From NCBI RefSeq assembly GCF_050337105.1, contig NZ_JAKJSQ010000016.1, positions 1 to 64,000 on the forward strand: a stretch of 64,000 nt of DNA, written 5' to 3'. This DNA comes from Aliivibrio_A kagoshimensis. Its GTDB lineage: Bacteria > Pseudomonadota > Gammaproteobacteria > Enterobacterales > Vibrionaceae. The position numbers were made by a program, and so were the translations under genes. The first letter of the stretch is position 1. The number at the start of each line of letters is the position of its first letter. The notes below the pieces were generated by a model. The model ran no database searches. It saw only the letters and a program-made list of their open reading frames with translations, and had not been told where the DNA came from. Of this stretch, positions 1 through 7,984 are shown one piece after another.

Positions 1-8
1 ATTCAATA

Positions 9-41
9 TAAAAAAAACAACCGCTTGCGAGAAACGGTTGT
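9..41 (-). terminator. Rho-independent terminator of the vxr-type operon
   Basis: On the minus strand a 7-bp perfect stem (ACAACCG pairing with CGGTTGT, arms at 17-23 and 35-41) is followed by an uninterrupted run of eight T. It lies about 30 bases after the stop codon of the glycosidase gene, so it should end the four-gene minus-strand transcript. Confidence 0.85.
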
Positions 42-71
42 AAGATTCAATAAAATGGCGCAACTCGCTCT

Positions 72-2342
72 TTATTTTGAACGCCAAAATACAATTTTAC
101 CGTTGCTGAGCGTCGCTTTTATCGATAATGGACTAATTTTCATGCTATTTTTTGTAAATAGATTTTCTGAGAAATTGGCAACTATCTTACTTCCATCATC
201 AAAGGTGGTTTGTTGAACATACCCTTTCTGGTCAAGCCAAATAAAGTCGACTAACGTTTTATCCCAAAGTTGTTCATGGATGGGTTGAAATCCATCCTGA
301 TAGTGTTTTAAAGCTTGAACCCTCGGCGTTAAGTCTGATGATGCTTCGTCTCTAGTGAGGTGAACCATTGGTGGTGTATTGTAAAGCATAGCCGTTAAAT
401 CTCGGTAAGCTTTGACATCTATAAATTTTAGACTATCCGAATGCCAGTGGTGGCTGTTAATGACTTCATCATGAAACACCGTTTGATATAGAGGGATTCT
501 GAACTGAGGAGAAAAGAACAAAGATTTATACGGCTCTTTCACCTGAGCTGGTTTGAAGAAAAAATCGGGCTTGTGATCTGGATACCAACGCCCTAGGTAG
601 TATGGTGACTGAGCGTTTGATTTCATGTCCTTATCTACCCAACCAAATCCAACGGATTCCAAACCATGTGCGAACGAGATTCCTCGAGTTGTTAAGCTGT
701 TACCATCTTCGGATCCTAGTACTAACTGACCCTGCTTTGAGATCCATTCCATTCTGTCATTGAAAGCCTCAAGCATATCTGACTCGTTACTACTATCTCG
801 ATAATCTTCTCTACTCATCGCTGTTGCGTCAACATCAATAAATAAACTATTAAAACGTCCATATTTTGCAATATCCAGAACGCGTTTCTTTACGTAATCG
901 AAATGGCAATTTGGATTTAAGTAATAACCATTACCTCTAAATCCTTTTTTCTTACTTTTGTCAGCAAGTTCAATAGCACATTTTTTGCGCATTTTTTCAG
1001 GTAATCTAGCGGTCAACCAGTCATCATTTTCTCCAGCAGGTATTGCCGTGTTGTACGAGTCATAAGTCGCAACCAAATACCCTGCATTCTTAGCCATATC
1101 TACCACGTCAGGTTGGTAAAAAGCGGGCATCCAGTTGTCAAAACCTAACCATAGCTTGTTTAAACCTGCTTTTTTTAAGTTGGCGACCATATCTAACGAC
1201 AAGGCCTGGCCCCAACTTTTTGAAGGTTTCAAAAATGGTGAGGCGTGTTCTTCGAGCCAGATTTTTCTCTGCTGTGCGGCATGATATTGAACGGAAATAG
1301 TATTGTCAGATAGCGTTGGAATCGGGACATTATACTTAGTATTTAATGACGTGCTAATTGAATCTAATAGCAGTTGTTTATGATATTTGCTGAACCAATC
1401 TTTCCCCTTAGATAAAGATTGGAGTTCATTTTTAGCTTCCTTTGGTAGAGAAAGCTTAGATTGTTGAATATACCAATTCTTTAGACCCCACCAATCAGTT
1501 ACATCTTCAATACTGATAAAGTCCTTGCCAAACAAGTAGACTTGACTTGCTCCAATGATCTTTATAATGTTTGGGTTACGTTTCACTTTTTGGGTGAGCG
1601 GATCTGAGATTTTCTTTTCGATTCTCCATTGGCGATATGTTTTTGCACCTTCAAGCCAACTATCCCCAATCGAAATGCTAACGCTAAAAGGCTGTGACTG
1701 GTTTAACGAAGTGAAATGATGTTCTGCATACATGTCCACTTTAGAATTCGCCTTCGAGAAATTAAGTTGATTGTTCGTCGCTTCAATTAATTGGTAACTG
1801 ATATATTTATTCTTTTGTTGCGCTGTCCAGAATGGCATTTTTAGCTCTTGGGTAGTATTAGCCCCTGAATAATTATCAGCTAAGTAGGAGGCCCAAATTT
1901 CATTTTTCACAGGGATACGCATCCCTTCACTGAAAGGAAGAAATAAGGTATCAGTACGACCTTCATCTAAGTTAAACCATGCTAAAACAATCGGTCGATT
2001 TCGTTTGATTTTCAGATCAGACGGAGCGGTAAAATTGACGATAAGTTCATTTTTTTTCAAAGTTGCATTGACGTGTATTTTACTCGGATTTAGCATCCAA
2101 CTTGCACTCGTAACAGAACTAACCTCAAGATCAGTTAGCGTTTGATCTTGGTTATTCACTTTTAGGGACGGTGAATTAACTATTAGATTATTCCATTTAA
2201 TTTGAAAATCTTGAGGGGAAATAGTGACCTGATTGTTTGCCGAACTTAACTCTACGACTACTGCATGTGTTGTCACTGGAAGTAAGATTAGCGATATTGC
2301 GAAGAGAAAGCTCTGAATCGATTTTTTATGTGTATTAGGCAT
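72..2342 (-). CDS. Exported putative glycoside hydrolase, last gene of vxr-type operon
   Basis: A protein of about 756 residues with a clear signal peptide (basic MPNTHKK start, hydrophobic core, cleavage near VTTHA), so it acts in the periplasm or outside. The N-terminal third looks beta-rich. The centre has TIM-barrel glycosidase character, with a candidate nucleophile Asp in 'SLFIDVDA' near residue 500 and a candidate acid Glu in 'LGSEDGN' near residue 543. That spacing recalls endo-alpha-N-acetylgalactosaminidase-like families such as GH101/GH129, but I cannot fix the family. The start at 2342 is chosen over an in-frame ATG at 2381 because GGAG precedes it by about seven bases and it begins the signal peptide. 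It follows the DUF2861 gene after 77 bases and ends the operon, the position where V. cholerae has further vxr genes of unknown role. A cell-envelope glycan substrate is inference only. Confidence 0.6.
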   Translation of the reverse strand: MPNTHKKSIQSFLFAISLILLPVTTHAVVVELSSANNQVTISPQDFQIKWNNLIVNSPSLKVNNQDQTLTDLEVSSVTSASWMLNPSKIHVNATLKKNELIVNFTAPSDLKIKRNRPIVLAWFNLDEGRTDTLFLPFSEGMRIPVKNEIWASYLADNYSGANTTQELKMPFWTAQQKNKYISYQLIEATNNQLNFSKANSKVDMYAEHHFTSLNQSQPFSVSISIGDSWLEGAKTYRQWRIEKKISDPLTQKVKRNPNIIKIIGASQVYLFGKDFISIEDVTDWWGLKNWYIQQSKLSLPKEAKNELQSLSKGKDWFSKYHKQLLLDSISTSLNTKYNVPIPTLSDNTISVQYHAAQQRKIWLEEHASPFLKPSKSWGQALSLDMVANLKKAGLNKLWLGFDNWMPAFYQPDVVDMAKNAGYLVATYDSYNTAIPAGENDDWLTARLPEKMRKKCAIELADKSKKKGFRGNGYYLNPNCHFDYVKKRVLDIAKYGRFNSLFIDVDATAMSREDYRDSSNESDMLEAFNDRMEWISKQGQLVLGSEDGNSLTTRGISFAHGLESVGFGWVDKDMKSNAQSPYYLGRWYPDHKPDFFFKPAQVKEPYKSLFFSPQFRIPLYQTVFHDEVINSHHWHSDSLKFIDVKAYRDLTAMLYNTPPMVHLTRDEASSDLTPRVQALKHYQDGFQPIHEQLWDKTLVDFIWLDQKGYVQQTTFDDGSKIVANFSENLFTKNSMKISPLSIKATLSNGKIVFWRSK

Positions 2343-2419
2343 TTTTTGACTCCATGAATAACGTTTGAAGTTATTACACATAATTCCGGTTACTAGTTTG
2401 TCACCTATTTGTATCCTTT

Positions 2420-3247
2420 TTACTTGTCTTTATTCTCTGCGGAAAATGGAATCGCAACTCTTTGAATATAATTAATCTTAGAGCCATTCTGATATTCTAT
2501 TAATTCAACAACCGCACTTAAGTGTTTGGCTTTGTTTGGGTATGGACTTACTTTTGGTATCTCTACATGATTATTTTGAATGGGTACTCTACTTCCTAGC
2601 ATGTTGTATTGTTCATCAAACCATTGCAAATTGGCGTTCGCTTTAGGGCAACCTAATACGCTTTTTGGTAGCGTGAGAAGCACGCTTGAAGAAGATGGTT
2701 TGCTTTTCAGCTTAAGCCAGCGCTTGTTATTGTCCATAGAAGCAATAATAGGGAAGCTGTTTTGTCCAATCTCTAATTGATATACTCCAGAGGGTGGTTT
2801 AATAAGCATTTCTTCAGTTTCAATTTCTTGATACTGGTCGTGAGCAATGAATGTTCCATTGAGCAACCTTTCTCCATTAGGGGAAACGAGAGCAATATTT
2901 TGAATCACGGAGTTCCTCTCAGAAGATATCTTGAATTGATAGCCCTGTGATGAGAGTCCAAAACGGCGAATAAAACTAATCTGAATATTTGAGAATGTAC
3001 TGGGATCATTCGTTAGATTTTGACCACATTCAGTTTGGTTAAGGATTTCTTGTTTTACCGTGTTCCAATACTGGCTGTCTAATTGATTCTGTTTTAGTGC
3101 AATTTGTAACTCTTGCCATGCAAGTTTTGGCTGTTCATCAATTAAAGCTTGATACGTGTGCTGTAATGGAGAATCAGTGAACCAAGCAGAATGAGTGAAA
3201 AAAGGGAGAGTAAGGACTACAATAAGTAGTATTTTTTTTATATTCAC
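2420..3247 (-). CDS. DUF2861 family exported protein (VxrC-like)
   Basis: A 275-residue protein with an N-terminal signal peptide (NIKKILLIVVLTLPFFTHSA), predicted periplasmic, without membrane segments after it. I recognise the sequence type as DUF2861, a Vibrio family encoded beside the VxrAB two-component system. It starts with GTG and overlaps the stop codon of the response regulator gene by four bases (GTGA), a translational-coupling arrangement. Two cysteines (in 'TECGQN' and 'VLGCPKA') could form a disulphide. Its biochemical function is unknown. Co-transcription with the sensor suggests an accessory or target in envelope signalling. Family call is good, function is not known. Confidence 0.8.
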   Translation of the reverse strand: MNIKKILLIVVLTLPFFTHSAWFTDSPLQHTYQALIDEQPKLAWQELQIALKQNQLDSQYWNTVKQEILNQTECGQNLTNDPSTFSNIQISFIRRFGLSSQGYQFKISSERNSVIQNIALVSPNGERLLNGTFIAHDQYQEIETEEMLIKPPSGVYQLEIGQNSFPIIASMDNNKRWLKLKSKPSSSSVLLTLPKSVLGCPKANANLQWFDEQYNMLGSRVPIQNNHVEIPKVSPYPNKAKHLSAVVELIEYQNGSKINYIQRVAIPFSAENKDK

Positions 3248-3897
3248 TTTATTTCCTCAATTAATCGATAGCCTACACCGCGATGTGTTTCAATATTTAA
3301 TAGTGGTAACTTTTGGCGAAGACGTAGTATGTGATTGTCAACTGTTCGTGTACTTGGGAAAGCCTGATAACCCCATATTCTATTTAACAGCTCATCTCGG
3401 TGAAAAACACGGCCCTGGTTCTGTACAAATAAAACCAATAGCTTAAATTCCTTAGGTTTTAATGCGACAAATGTGCCGTCGAAGAGTGCTTGGCGTTCAG
3501 CCAGATGAATCTTGATCTTAGAATAATGGAGATTACAAACTCCTAAAGGGCGAAGCTGAGTAATGACTCGTGCGAGTAACTCATCATTAGAGAAAGGTTT
3601 AGTCATATAATCTTTAGCGCCAGCCATCAAACCTTCAATTCGTTGGTCGACGTCAACTTTGGCTGTTAATACAATTACGGGTATTGCCTTTAGTAATAAC
3701 CAATGTGGGAGATATCGAAGACTGTCACCATCAACTAGCTGCCTATCCAAAATAACAAGATCAGCTCTAAACCATAACGTTTCAACTGCTGTGACATTTT
3801 TCGCCCAAAAACATTGATACCCTTTTGATTGAAAGAAAAGAACCAAGCCTTGTCCAAGTAATTCATCATCTTCAATCAACAGAACGGTGTTCATCAT
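3244..3897 (-). CDS. vxrB: OmpR-family response regulator VxrB-like
   Basis: A 217-residue response regulator. The receiver domain has the acidic pair in 'IEDDE' near residue 10, phospho-acceptor Asp near residue 51 ('VILDRQL') and the conserved Lys in 'MTKPFSN'. The C-terminal winged helix ends in 'RGVGYRLIEE'. In V. cholerae the orthologous VxrB (WigR) controls type VI secretion, cell-wall synthesis and biofilm genes. The gene overlaps the sensor kinase gene by about 26 bases. The true start is one of two adjacent ATGs (3897, 3894), because the longer frame adds a hydrophobic stretch absent from response regulators. The next gene starts inside its stop codon. Confidence 0.85.
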   Translation of the reverse strand: MMNTVLLIEDDELLGQGLVLFFQSKGYQCFWAKNVTAVETLWFRADLVILDRQLVDGDSLRYLPHWLLLKAIPVIVLTAKVDVDQRIEGLMAGAKDYMTKPFSNDELLARVITQLRPLGVCNLHYSKIKIHLAERQALFDGTFVALKPKEFKLLVLFVQNQGRVFHRDELLNRIWGYQAFPSTRTVDNHILRLRQKLPLLNIETHRGVGYRLIEEIK

Positions 3898-5275
3898 ATG
3901 GAAGCTCCAAAATACAGCGAGTAGGGTGACGTAAAATGATAAATTTACCATCTGCTTTTTTCATAATATGTTTGACTATACTGAGTCCAATACCCATGTT
4001 GTTATCATTGGATTTAGGTTGTAAGCGTGAGAGAAAAAGGAGCAGTGGGGAGGGGAATCTCCCTTCATCTTTGACTTCAATGGTGAGTTTATCTGTGAGT
4101 TTTGTTGTGACAATAACAACACCTTTACCATGCTGTTTCGCATTTTTTATGAGGTTATCAAGGCAGATGGACAACCAATAGTAAGGTTGATTAAGTTCGA
4201 TGTCCTGATCCAGTGTATATATTACCCTGTGTTTCCCACACACATAGTTGAGCCACTCGTCCAATGAGGCTCTTTGTGTTAACAATTGCTGTGACTTATC
4301 TGCACTTAAATAGATTTTACTGTTTTCAGTTAACTGAGATAATCTTTGATAATCAGATATTAAGCGCCAGACTGCATCTTGAGCATCCTTTGAGAGGTTG
4401 TCATACTCGTCCCGAAACATTTCAATTGTGAGTCCAATGCTGGTAATTGGAGTGCGAAGTTCGTGAGTAAGCAATTGTAATATGAAATATTTTTCTTTTC
4501 CAAGTTTGCGTTTTAAATACCCGCCTCTAGCTAAAACCATGAGTAATATTATCAAGAAGGCTATAACCAGAATTCGTAACATTAATTGGGATTCAGTTTG
4601 CTCGCTAATACACAGGTTACTGTATCTAAATGTGCAACTCTCAGCCTGAAACGTAATATTCAGTTGGTCTGCTATCGGTAACCAATGTGAGGATGTAATT
4701 GCCTTCCATCCCTGCTCTCCACTAAGCCACAATGTATTTCCTTCCTGCCATGCACGGTAGCCGTTGAGCAGAGCTTCTCGCCCTTCTGGTGACAAATTTG
4801 AAAGCGTTTGGTAAAGCGGATGTTGTGGGTTCGCTATACTTAAGTAGCTTTTGATGTCGTCATATTCGGATGAAAAGCTTTCGAAATAACGGTCAGCAAA
4901 ACTTCCCCCGGCCGGATGTAATAAGGAATGTGTAGAAAACCAACGTTCGTCTAGAGTCTTACCGCTGCACAATGCCAGTTCAAACGTTATTGAGTCTGAC
5001 AAATCCTGGTTGTCATGATCATAATACTGACAGCCCTGCCTTACTGATGAAAGTAATGCGATGTCCTGCCATCTAAATTTTGTAAAATTGGGGTAGCGTG
5101 AACCATCAAGCAATAACTCACTAGGGTACTGACTTAATTCTTGGTTTAAGACAGTTAACGGTGAGGTGTGCCAACTTTGTTGATAAAAGAGCTGCCATTT
5201 ACTCTGTAAATTTTGGGCACAGACCGTTACAGGGATAAATAAAATGAAAAAAAGTGCAGAGATACACCAGCGCAT
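3872..5275 (-). CDS. vxrA: Sensor histidine kinase VxrA-like (DUF3404 sensor)
   Basis: A 467-residue membrane kinase. A signal anchor at residues 1-21 is followed by a periplasmic domain of about 210 residues of the DUF3404 type found in VxrA (WigK), containing several cysteines. A second membrane segment lies near 230-250. The HisKA domain has the phospho-accepting His in 'LLTHELRTPITS' near residue 271, the N box is 'DNLIKNAKQHG' and the G box 'NMGIGLSIV'. Family members respond to cell-wall damage in V. cholerae and phosphorylate VxrB. Start 5275 is preferred over 5308 because it begins the signal anchor and is preceded by GAGAG. First gene of the minus-strand operon vxrA-vxrB-DUF2861-glycosidase. 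Confidence 0.85.
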   Translation of the reverse strand: MRWCISALFFILFIPVTVCAQNLQSKWQLFYQQSWHTSPLTVLNQELSQYPSELLLDGSRYPNFTKFRWQDIALLSSVRQGCQYYDHDNQDLSDSITFELALCSGKTLDERWFSTHSLLHPAGGSFADRYFESFSSEYDDIKSYLSIANPQHPLYQTLSNLSPEGREALLNGYRAWQEGNTLWLSGEQGWKAITSSHWLPIADQLNITFQAESCTFRYSNLCISEQTESQLMLRILVIAFLIILLMVLARGGYLKRKLGKEKYFILQLLTHELRTPITSIGLTIEMFRDEYDNLSKDAQDAVWRLISDYQRLSQLTENSKIYLSADKSQQLLTQRASLDEWLNYVCGKHRVIYTLDQDIELNQPYYWLSICLDNLIKNAKQHGKGVVIVTTKLTDKLTIEVKDEGRFPSPLLLFLSRLQPKSNDNNMGIGLSIVKHIMKKADGKFIILRHPTRCILELPYDEHRSVD

Positions 5276-5482
5276 CAGATTGCTCTCATAGAGAATAGGC
5301 CGATACATTGTAGAGGTTTTTTACATAGGATTGTAATCTATATGTCAACAATGTTTGATATTTAGTTGCGTCATACTAACCCAAGAGAAATGTTCACTTA
5401 GTCCTGAGTAGCTGTCATTTAGCGCTTCAGATCGCTTATCATGCAGCACGGCTTCTAGTATATGGGGTATGACATAGGCGCA

Positions 5483-6022
5483 CTACTCTACTAGTATTTT
5501 TATACCCATTAAGATAAGTATAATGCCACCCAAGAATTCAGCTTTACTCTCTAACCAAGTACCACTTTTAGAACCAATATACACACCGACCCAACTGAAT
5601 ATAAAAGTCAGGCTGCCAATAAGAAAACAAGCAATAATTGGGCTTACATTCCAAATAGATAGAGTAAAACCAGCTGCCATTGCATCAACACTTGTCGCGA
5701 TGGCCAGTAATAACATAACTCGGTGAGTTACTTTAGTAATGTCCTCTTCAATCCCTTCAACGAAAGATTCATAGATCATTTTAATGCCGATGAGTAAAAG
5801 CAATAAAAATGCGATCCATGAGGCATAAGATGCGACCCAACTTAAAACACCTTTCCCTCCCAGGTAGCCAATTAAAGGCATTAATCCTTGAAATAGCCCA
5901 AAGTATACTGCAGACATCAATCCTAAAGGCATGGCTTTACTATTGTGTTTTGCCCCTAACCCAATTGATACCGCAAAAGCATCCATACTTAACGCTACAG
6001 CTAAAATAACAACTTCTATCAT
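5483..6022 (-). CDS. mntP: Manganese efflux pump MntP
   Basis: A 179-residue inner-membrane protein with six hydrophobic segments. It carries the two family Asp motifs: 'ALSMDAFAVSIG' near residue 14 and 'ATSVDAMAAGF' in the second half. These mark MntP, which exports Mn2+ and protects from manganese toxicity. The ATG at 6022 is chosen because family proteins start just before the first helix; the 21 codons upstream read as untranslated leader. A TATAAT hexamer at 6105-6110 (minus strand) is a possible -10. I could not recognise the Mn-sensing yybP-ykoY riboswitch that precedes E. coli mntP. Confidence 0.88.
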   Translation of the reverse strand: MIEVVILAVALSMDAFAVSIGLGAKHNSKAMPLGLMSAVYFGLFQGLMPLIGYLGGKGVLSWVASYASWIAFLLLLLIGIKMIYESFVEGIEEDITKVTHRVMLLLAIATSVDAMAAGFTLSIWNVSPIIACFLIGSLTFIFSWVGVYIGSKSGTWLESKAEFLGGIILILMGIKILVE

Positions 6023-6246
6023 GTTATGACTCGGCGACCACAGTTTAATACGACGAAGTAAACAATGCGTTTTGCATCTGATCACTCATTTCAATTATTC
6101 AGATATTATACCAAGGTACGAGAATTTTAGTACGTTCACCCATATCGTTTGCTTGGAAATCTCTTCAATTTATCCCGTTAGATTTATTAAAATAATAGGT
6201 AAGTAACTGGTAAAACGACTAACGTGTATAGGCTTTCACTCTTTCA

Positions 6247-6774
6247 CTAGCCGATATGTTCCACAACCATTTTTGCTACCTGGTTAGGTGTTAGCTCAGT
6301 ATTATTAATCGAGATAGCATTGGTATGTTGAATCGCATTAAATTTAGTCTCTGTCAGCAGCGTTGACAGGATTTTCGGGCAAGAAATCTTATGTGAATTC
6401 ACTCTTTCATTACTTTCTGACCTCGCAAGAATTGCGGCATGACTGGGGTTCAAATGAATAGGATAAACCTCAATACCTTGCTCATCGAAGAAATTCAGGT
6501 ATCTATTAATTTCTATTATCTCGCTCTCGTAACAAATCATATGCGTCATTACTAGATGCGTCACCCCTATTTCCTGAGCTTTCGCCAGCGTTGTTCTTCG
6601 GATCTGATTGGTGAAATCAAAGAAATCTTTATCTCCAAATTCCTCATAGATTGATAGACTTAAATCAACGGCTAAATGATTATGAAAGAGTTTATAGCCA
6701 AAATGTTCATTCAAAACCTTGGCCACAGTCAGTTTCCCTACCGCCGCCGCTCCGTGCAACCATACTACCTTCAT
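6247..6774 (-). CDS. Small P-loop kinase-like protein
   Basis: A 175-residue cytoplasmic protein with an N-terminal Walker A loop 'HGAAAVGKLT' (residues 7-16). Leu replaces the usual Ser/Thr right after Lys, and a Thr follows it, as in some shikimate-kinase-like and zeta-toxin-like small NTPases. The middle contains 'HLVMTHMIC', a plausible Walker B-like strand, and an Arg-rich lid ('ARSESNERVNSHK'). It probably phosphorylates a small molecule using ATP; the substrate is unknown. Single gene on the minus strand, 44 bases downstream of the GNAT gene and possibly co-transcribed with it. Confidence 0.65.
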   Translation of the reverse strand: MKVVWLHGAAAVGKLTVAKVLNEHFGYKLFHNHLAVDLSLSIYEEFGDKDFFDFTNQIRRTTLAKAQEIGVTHLVMTHMICYESEIIEINRYLNFFDEQGIEVYPIHLNPSHAAILARSESNERVNSHKISCPKILSTLLTETKFNAIQHTNAISINNTELTPNQVAKMVVEHIG

Positions 6775-6818
6775 ACGAATACCTATTATTGAATACTGAT
6801 AGAACCTATATGGCCCGC

Positions 6819-7358
6819 TTAATCTTTAGATAACCCCGTTTTCGCATAAACCACCGTATTGTTCAGTTCCCCCGACGGAAGCCTACGATCATTACGTAAG
6901 GTTCCTTCAAAGGCGTATCCACAGCGTTTCGCTATCGACCAACTTTTGATGTTCTCTTCTGCTGCCTTAATTTCTACTCGGTTGGCCTTAAGTTCAACGA
7001 ATGCCTTTTCCTCTAGCCTGTTAAGTGCTTCGGTCATGTAACCTAAACCTACGCAAGAGCTACGAAGCCAATAACCGATTTCAAAAAATGGCACCGATTT
7101 ATCGCGAATAATAAGCCCTATCGCTCCAACTAAGCGACCCGAGCACTTTTCGATAATTAAGTGCCGCAGCTCACCTTCGAAATTTTCGAAGTTATTGATA
7201 GCGCGTTTCATCTCTTCAATCGACTCTTCTTCAGTCAACGCATACGGCACCCAAGGGAGGTAAACGCTCAGTTCAGACTGACTCTCCACGATGGCTTCGA
7301 GCAATTGAGGCTGAAGATCCATTGATGGCGGCACCAACTTGAGTCTTTCCGTTTCCAT
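6819..7358 (-). CDS. RimJ/RimL-type GNAT N-acetyltransferase
   Basis: A 179-residue acetyl-CoA-dependent acetyltransferase of the ribosomal-protein-alanine type. It begins with the typical 'METERLKLVPPS', has the beta4/beta5 region 'FFEIGYWLRSSCVGLGYMTEAL' (acetyl-CoA loop) and the C-terminal 'SIAKRCGYAFEGTLRN'. The substrate may be a protein N-terminus or a small amine. The ATG at 7358 is preferred over 7373 because AGAGGA lies six bases before it. Upstream lies a 24-bp inverted repeat shared with the divergent PPC gene. Confidence 0.8.
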   Translation of the reverse strand: METERLKLVPPSMDLQPQLLEAIVESQSELSVYLPWVPYALTEEESIEEMKRAINNFENFEGELRHLIIEKCSGRLVGAIGLIIRDKSVPFFEIGYWLRSSCVGLGYMTEALNRLEEKAFVELKANRVEIKAAEENIKSWSIAKRCGYAFEGTLRNDRRLPSGELNNTVVYAKTGLSKD

Positions 7359-7411
7359 ATAGTTCCTCTTCATTCAATATGCATCAACATACGATCTATA
7401 CTTAATCGTAC

Positions 7412-7435
7412 GTTATCATACAAATTAATGATAAC
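7412..7435. promoter_or_regulatory. 8-bp perfect inverted repeat between divergent genes
   Basis: GTTATCAT and ATGATAAC are separated by eight bases in the intergenic region between the GNAT gene and the PPC-domain gene. The symmetry and position suit a dimeric repressor or activator site serving one or both genes. The regulator is unknown. Confidence 0.4.
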
Positions 7436-7555
7436 TAAGGGATTTACACACAATAACGATTATGAATTTCATAAAAGTAGTCCATCGATATGAAAAGTCA
7501 ATTTCATTTAGTATAAGCTGATCCATTGAACCCTAACCCCTATTGGAACCCAGTT

Positions 7556-7984
7556 ATGCTTTTACCTATCGCGATTCGATTAACTCAAGGGGCTGATTTA
7601 AAAAAGTCTATTTCTGAACTTGTTACTCAACACAATATTCAGGCGGGCAATATCGCTTCATGCGTCGGTTGTTTATCTTCAATTACGCTTCGCCTTGCGG
7701 GTGCGAAATCCACCTTACAATTGGAAGAGTCATTAGAGATCGTGTCAATCATGGGAACCCTAACGTCGAAACATCAACATATTCATATCTCTGTTTCAGA
7801 TAGTACTGGCCGCGTGATTGGTGGACATCTATTAGAGGGCAGTGTTATCGACACCACTGCAGAACTGATTATCCATCACTACCCTTCACTGCACTTTTCA
7901 CGTGAGTTTGATGATACAACGGGGTTTACGGAGTTGGTGGTAAAAAAGGGAGCTCGAAAGCTCCCTTATTCAGTGTGGGTTTGA
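7556..7984 (+). CDS. PPC/DUF296 domain protein
   Basis: A 142-residue protein consisting of one PPC (PD1-like, DUF296) domain. Family features are the start 'AIRLTQGADLKKSI', 'ASCVGCLSSITLRLAG' and the metal-site-like histidines in 'SKHQHIHISVSD' and 'GGHLLEG'. Bacterial members form trimers; their function is mostly unknown, despite the plant relatives being DNA-binding. I prefer the ATG at 7556, where the domain begins, over an in-frame TTG at 7526. The last codons (KKGARKLP) are written across a perfect hairpin that works as a terminator for the opposite gene, and the stop codon directly abuts the stop codon of that gene. Confidence 0.75.
   Translation: MLLPIAIRLTQGADLKKSISELVTQHNIQAGNIASCVGCLSSITLRLAGAKSTLQLEESLEIVSIMGTLTSKHQHIHISVSDSTGRVIGGHLLEGSVIDTTAELIIHHYPSLHFSREFDDTTGFTELVVKKGARKLPYSVWV
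7946..7967 (-). terminator. UUCG-loop terminator inside the convergent PPC gene
   Basis: On the minus strand AAGGGAGCT, loop TTCG, AGCTCCCTT is followed by six consecutive T counting the stem end: a textbook rho-independent terminator with a UUCG tetraloop. It lies 18-39 bases after the alkylsulfatase stop codon, entirely within the coding 3' end of the plus-strand PPC gene. Confidence 0.85.

Noticed and set aside
6023..6180. Possible Mn-sensing yybP-ykoY riboswitch before mntP
   Set aside because: The leader from the TATAAT-like hexamer to the ATG is too short (about 80 bases), and the conserved aptamer sequence was not found.
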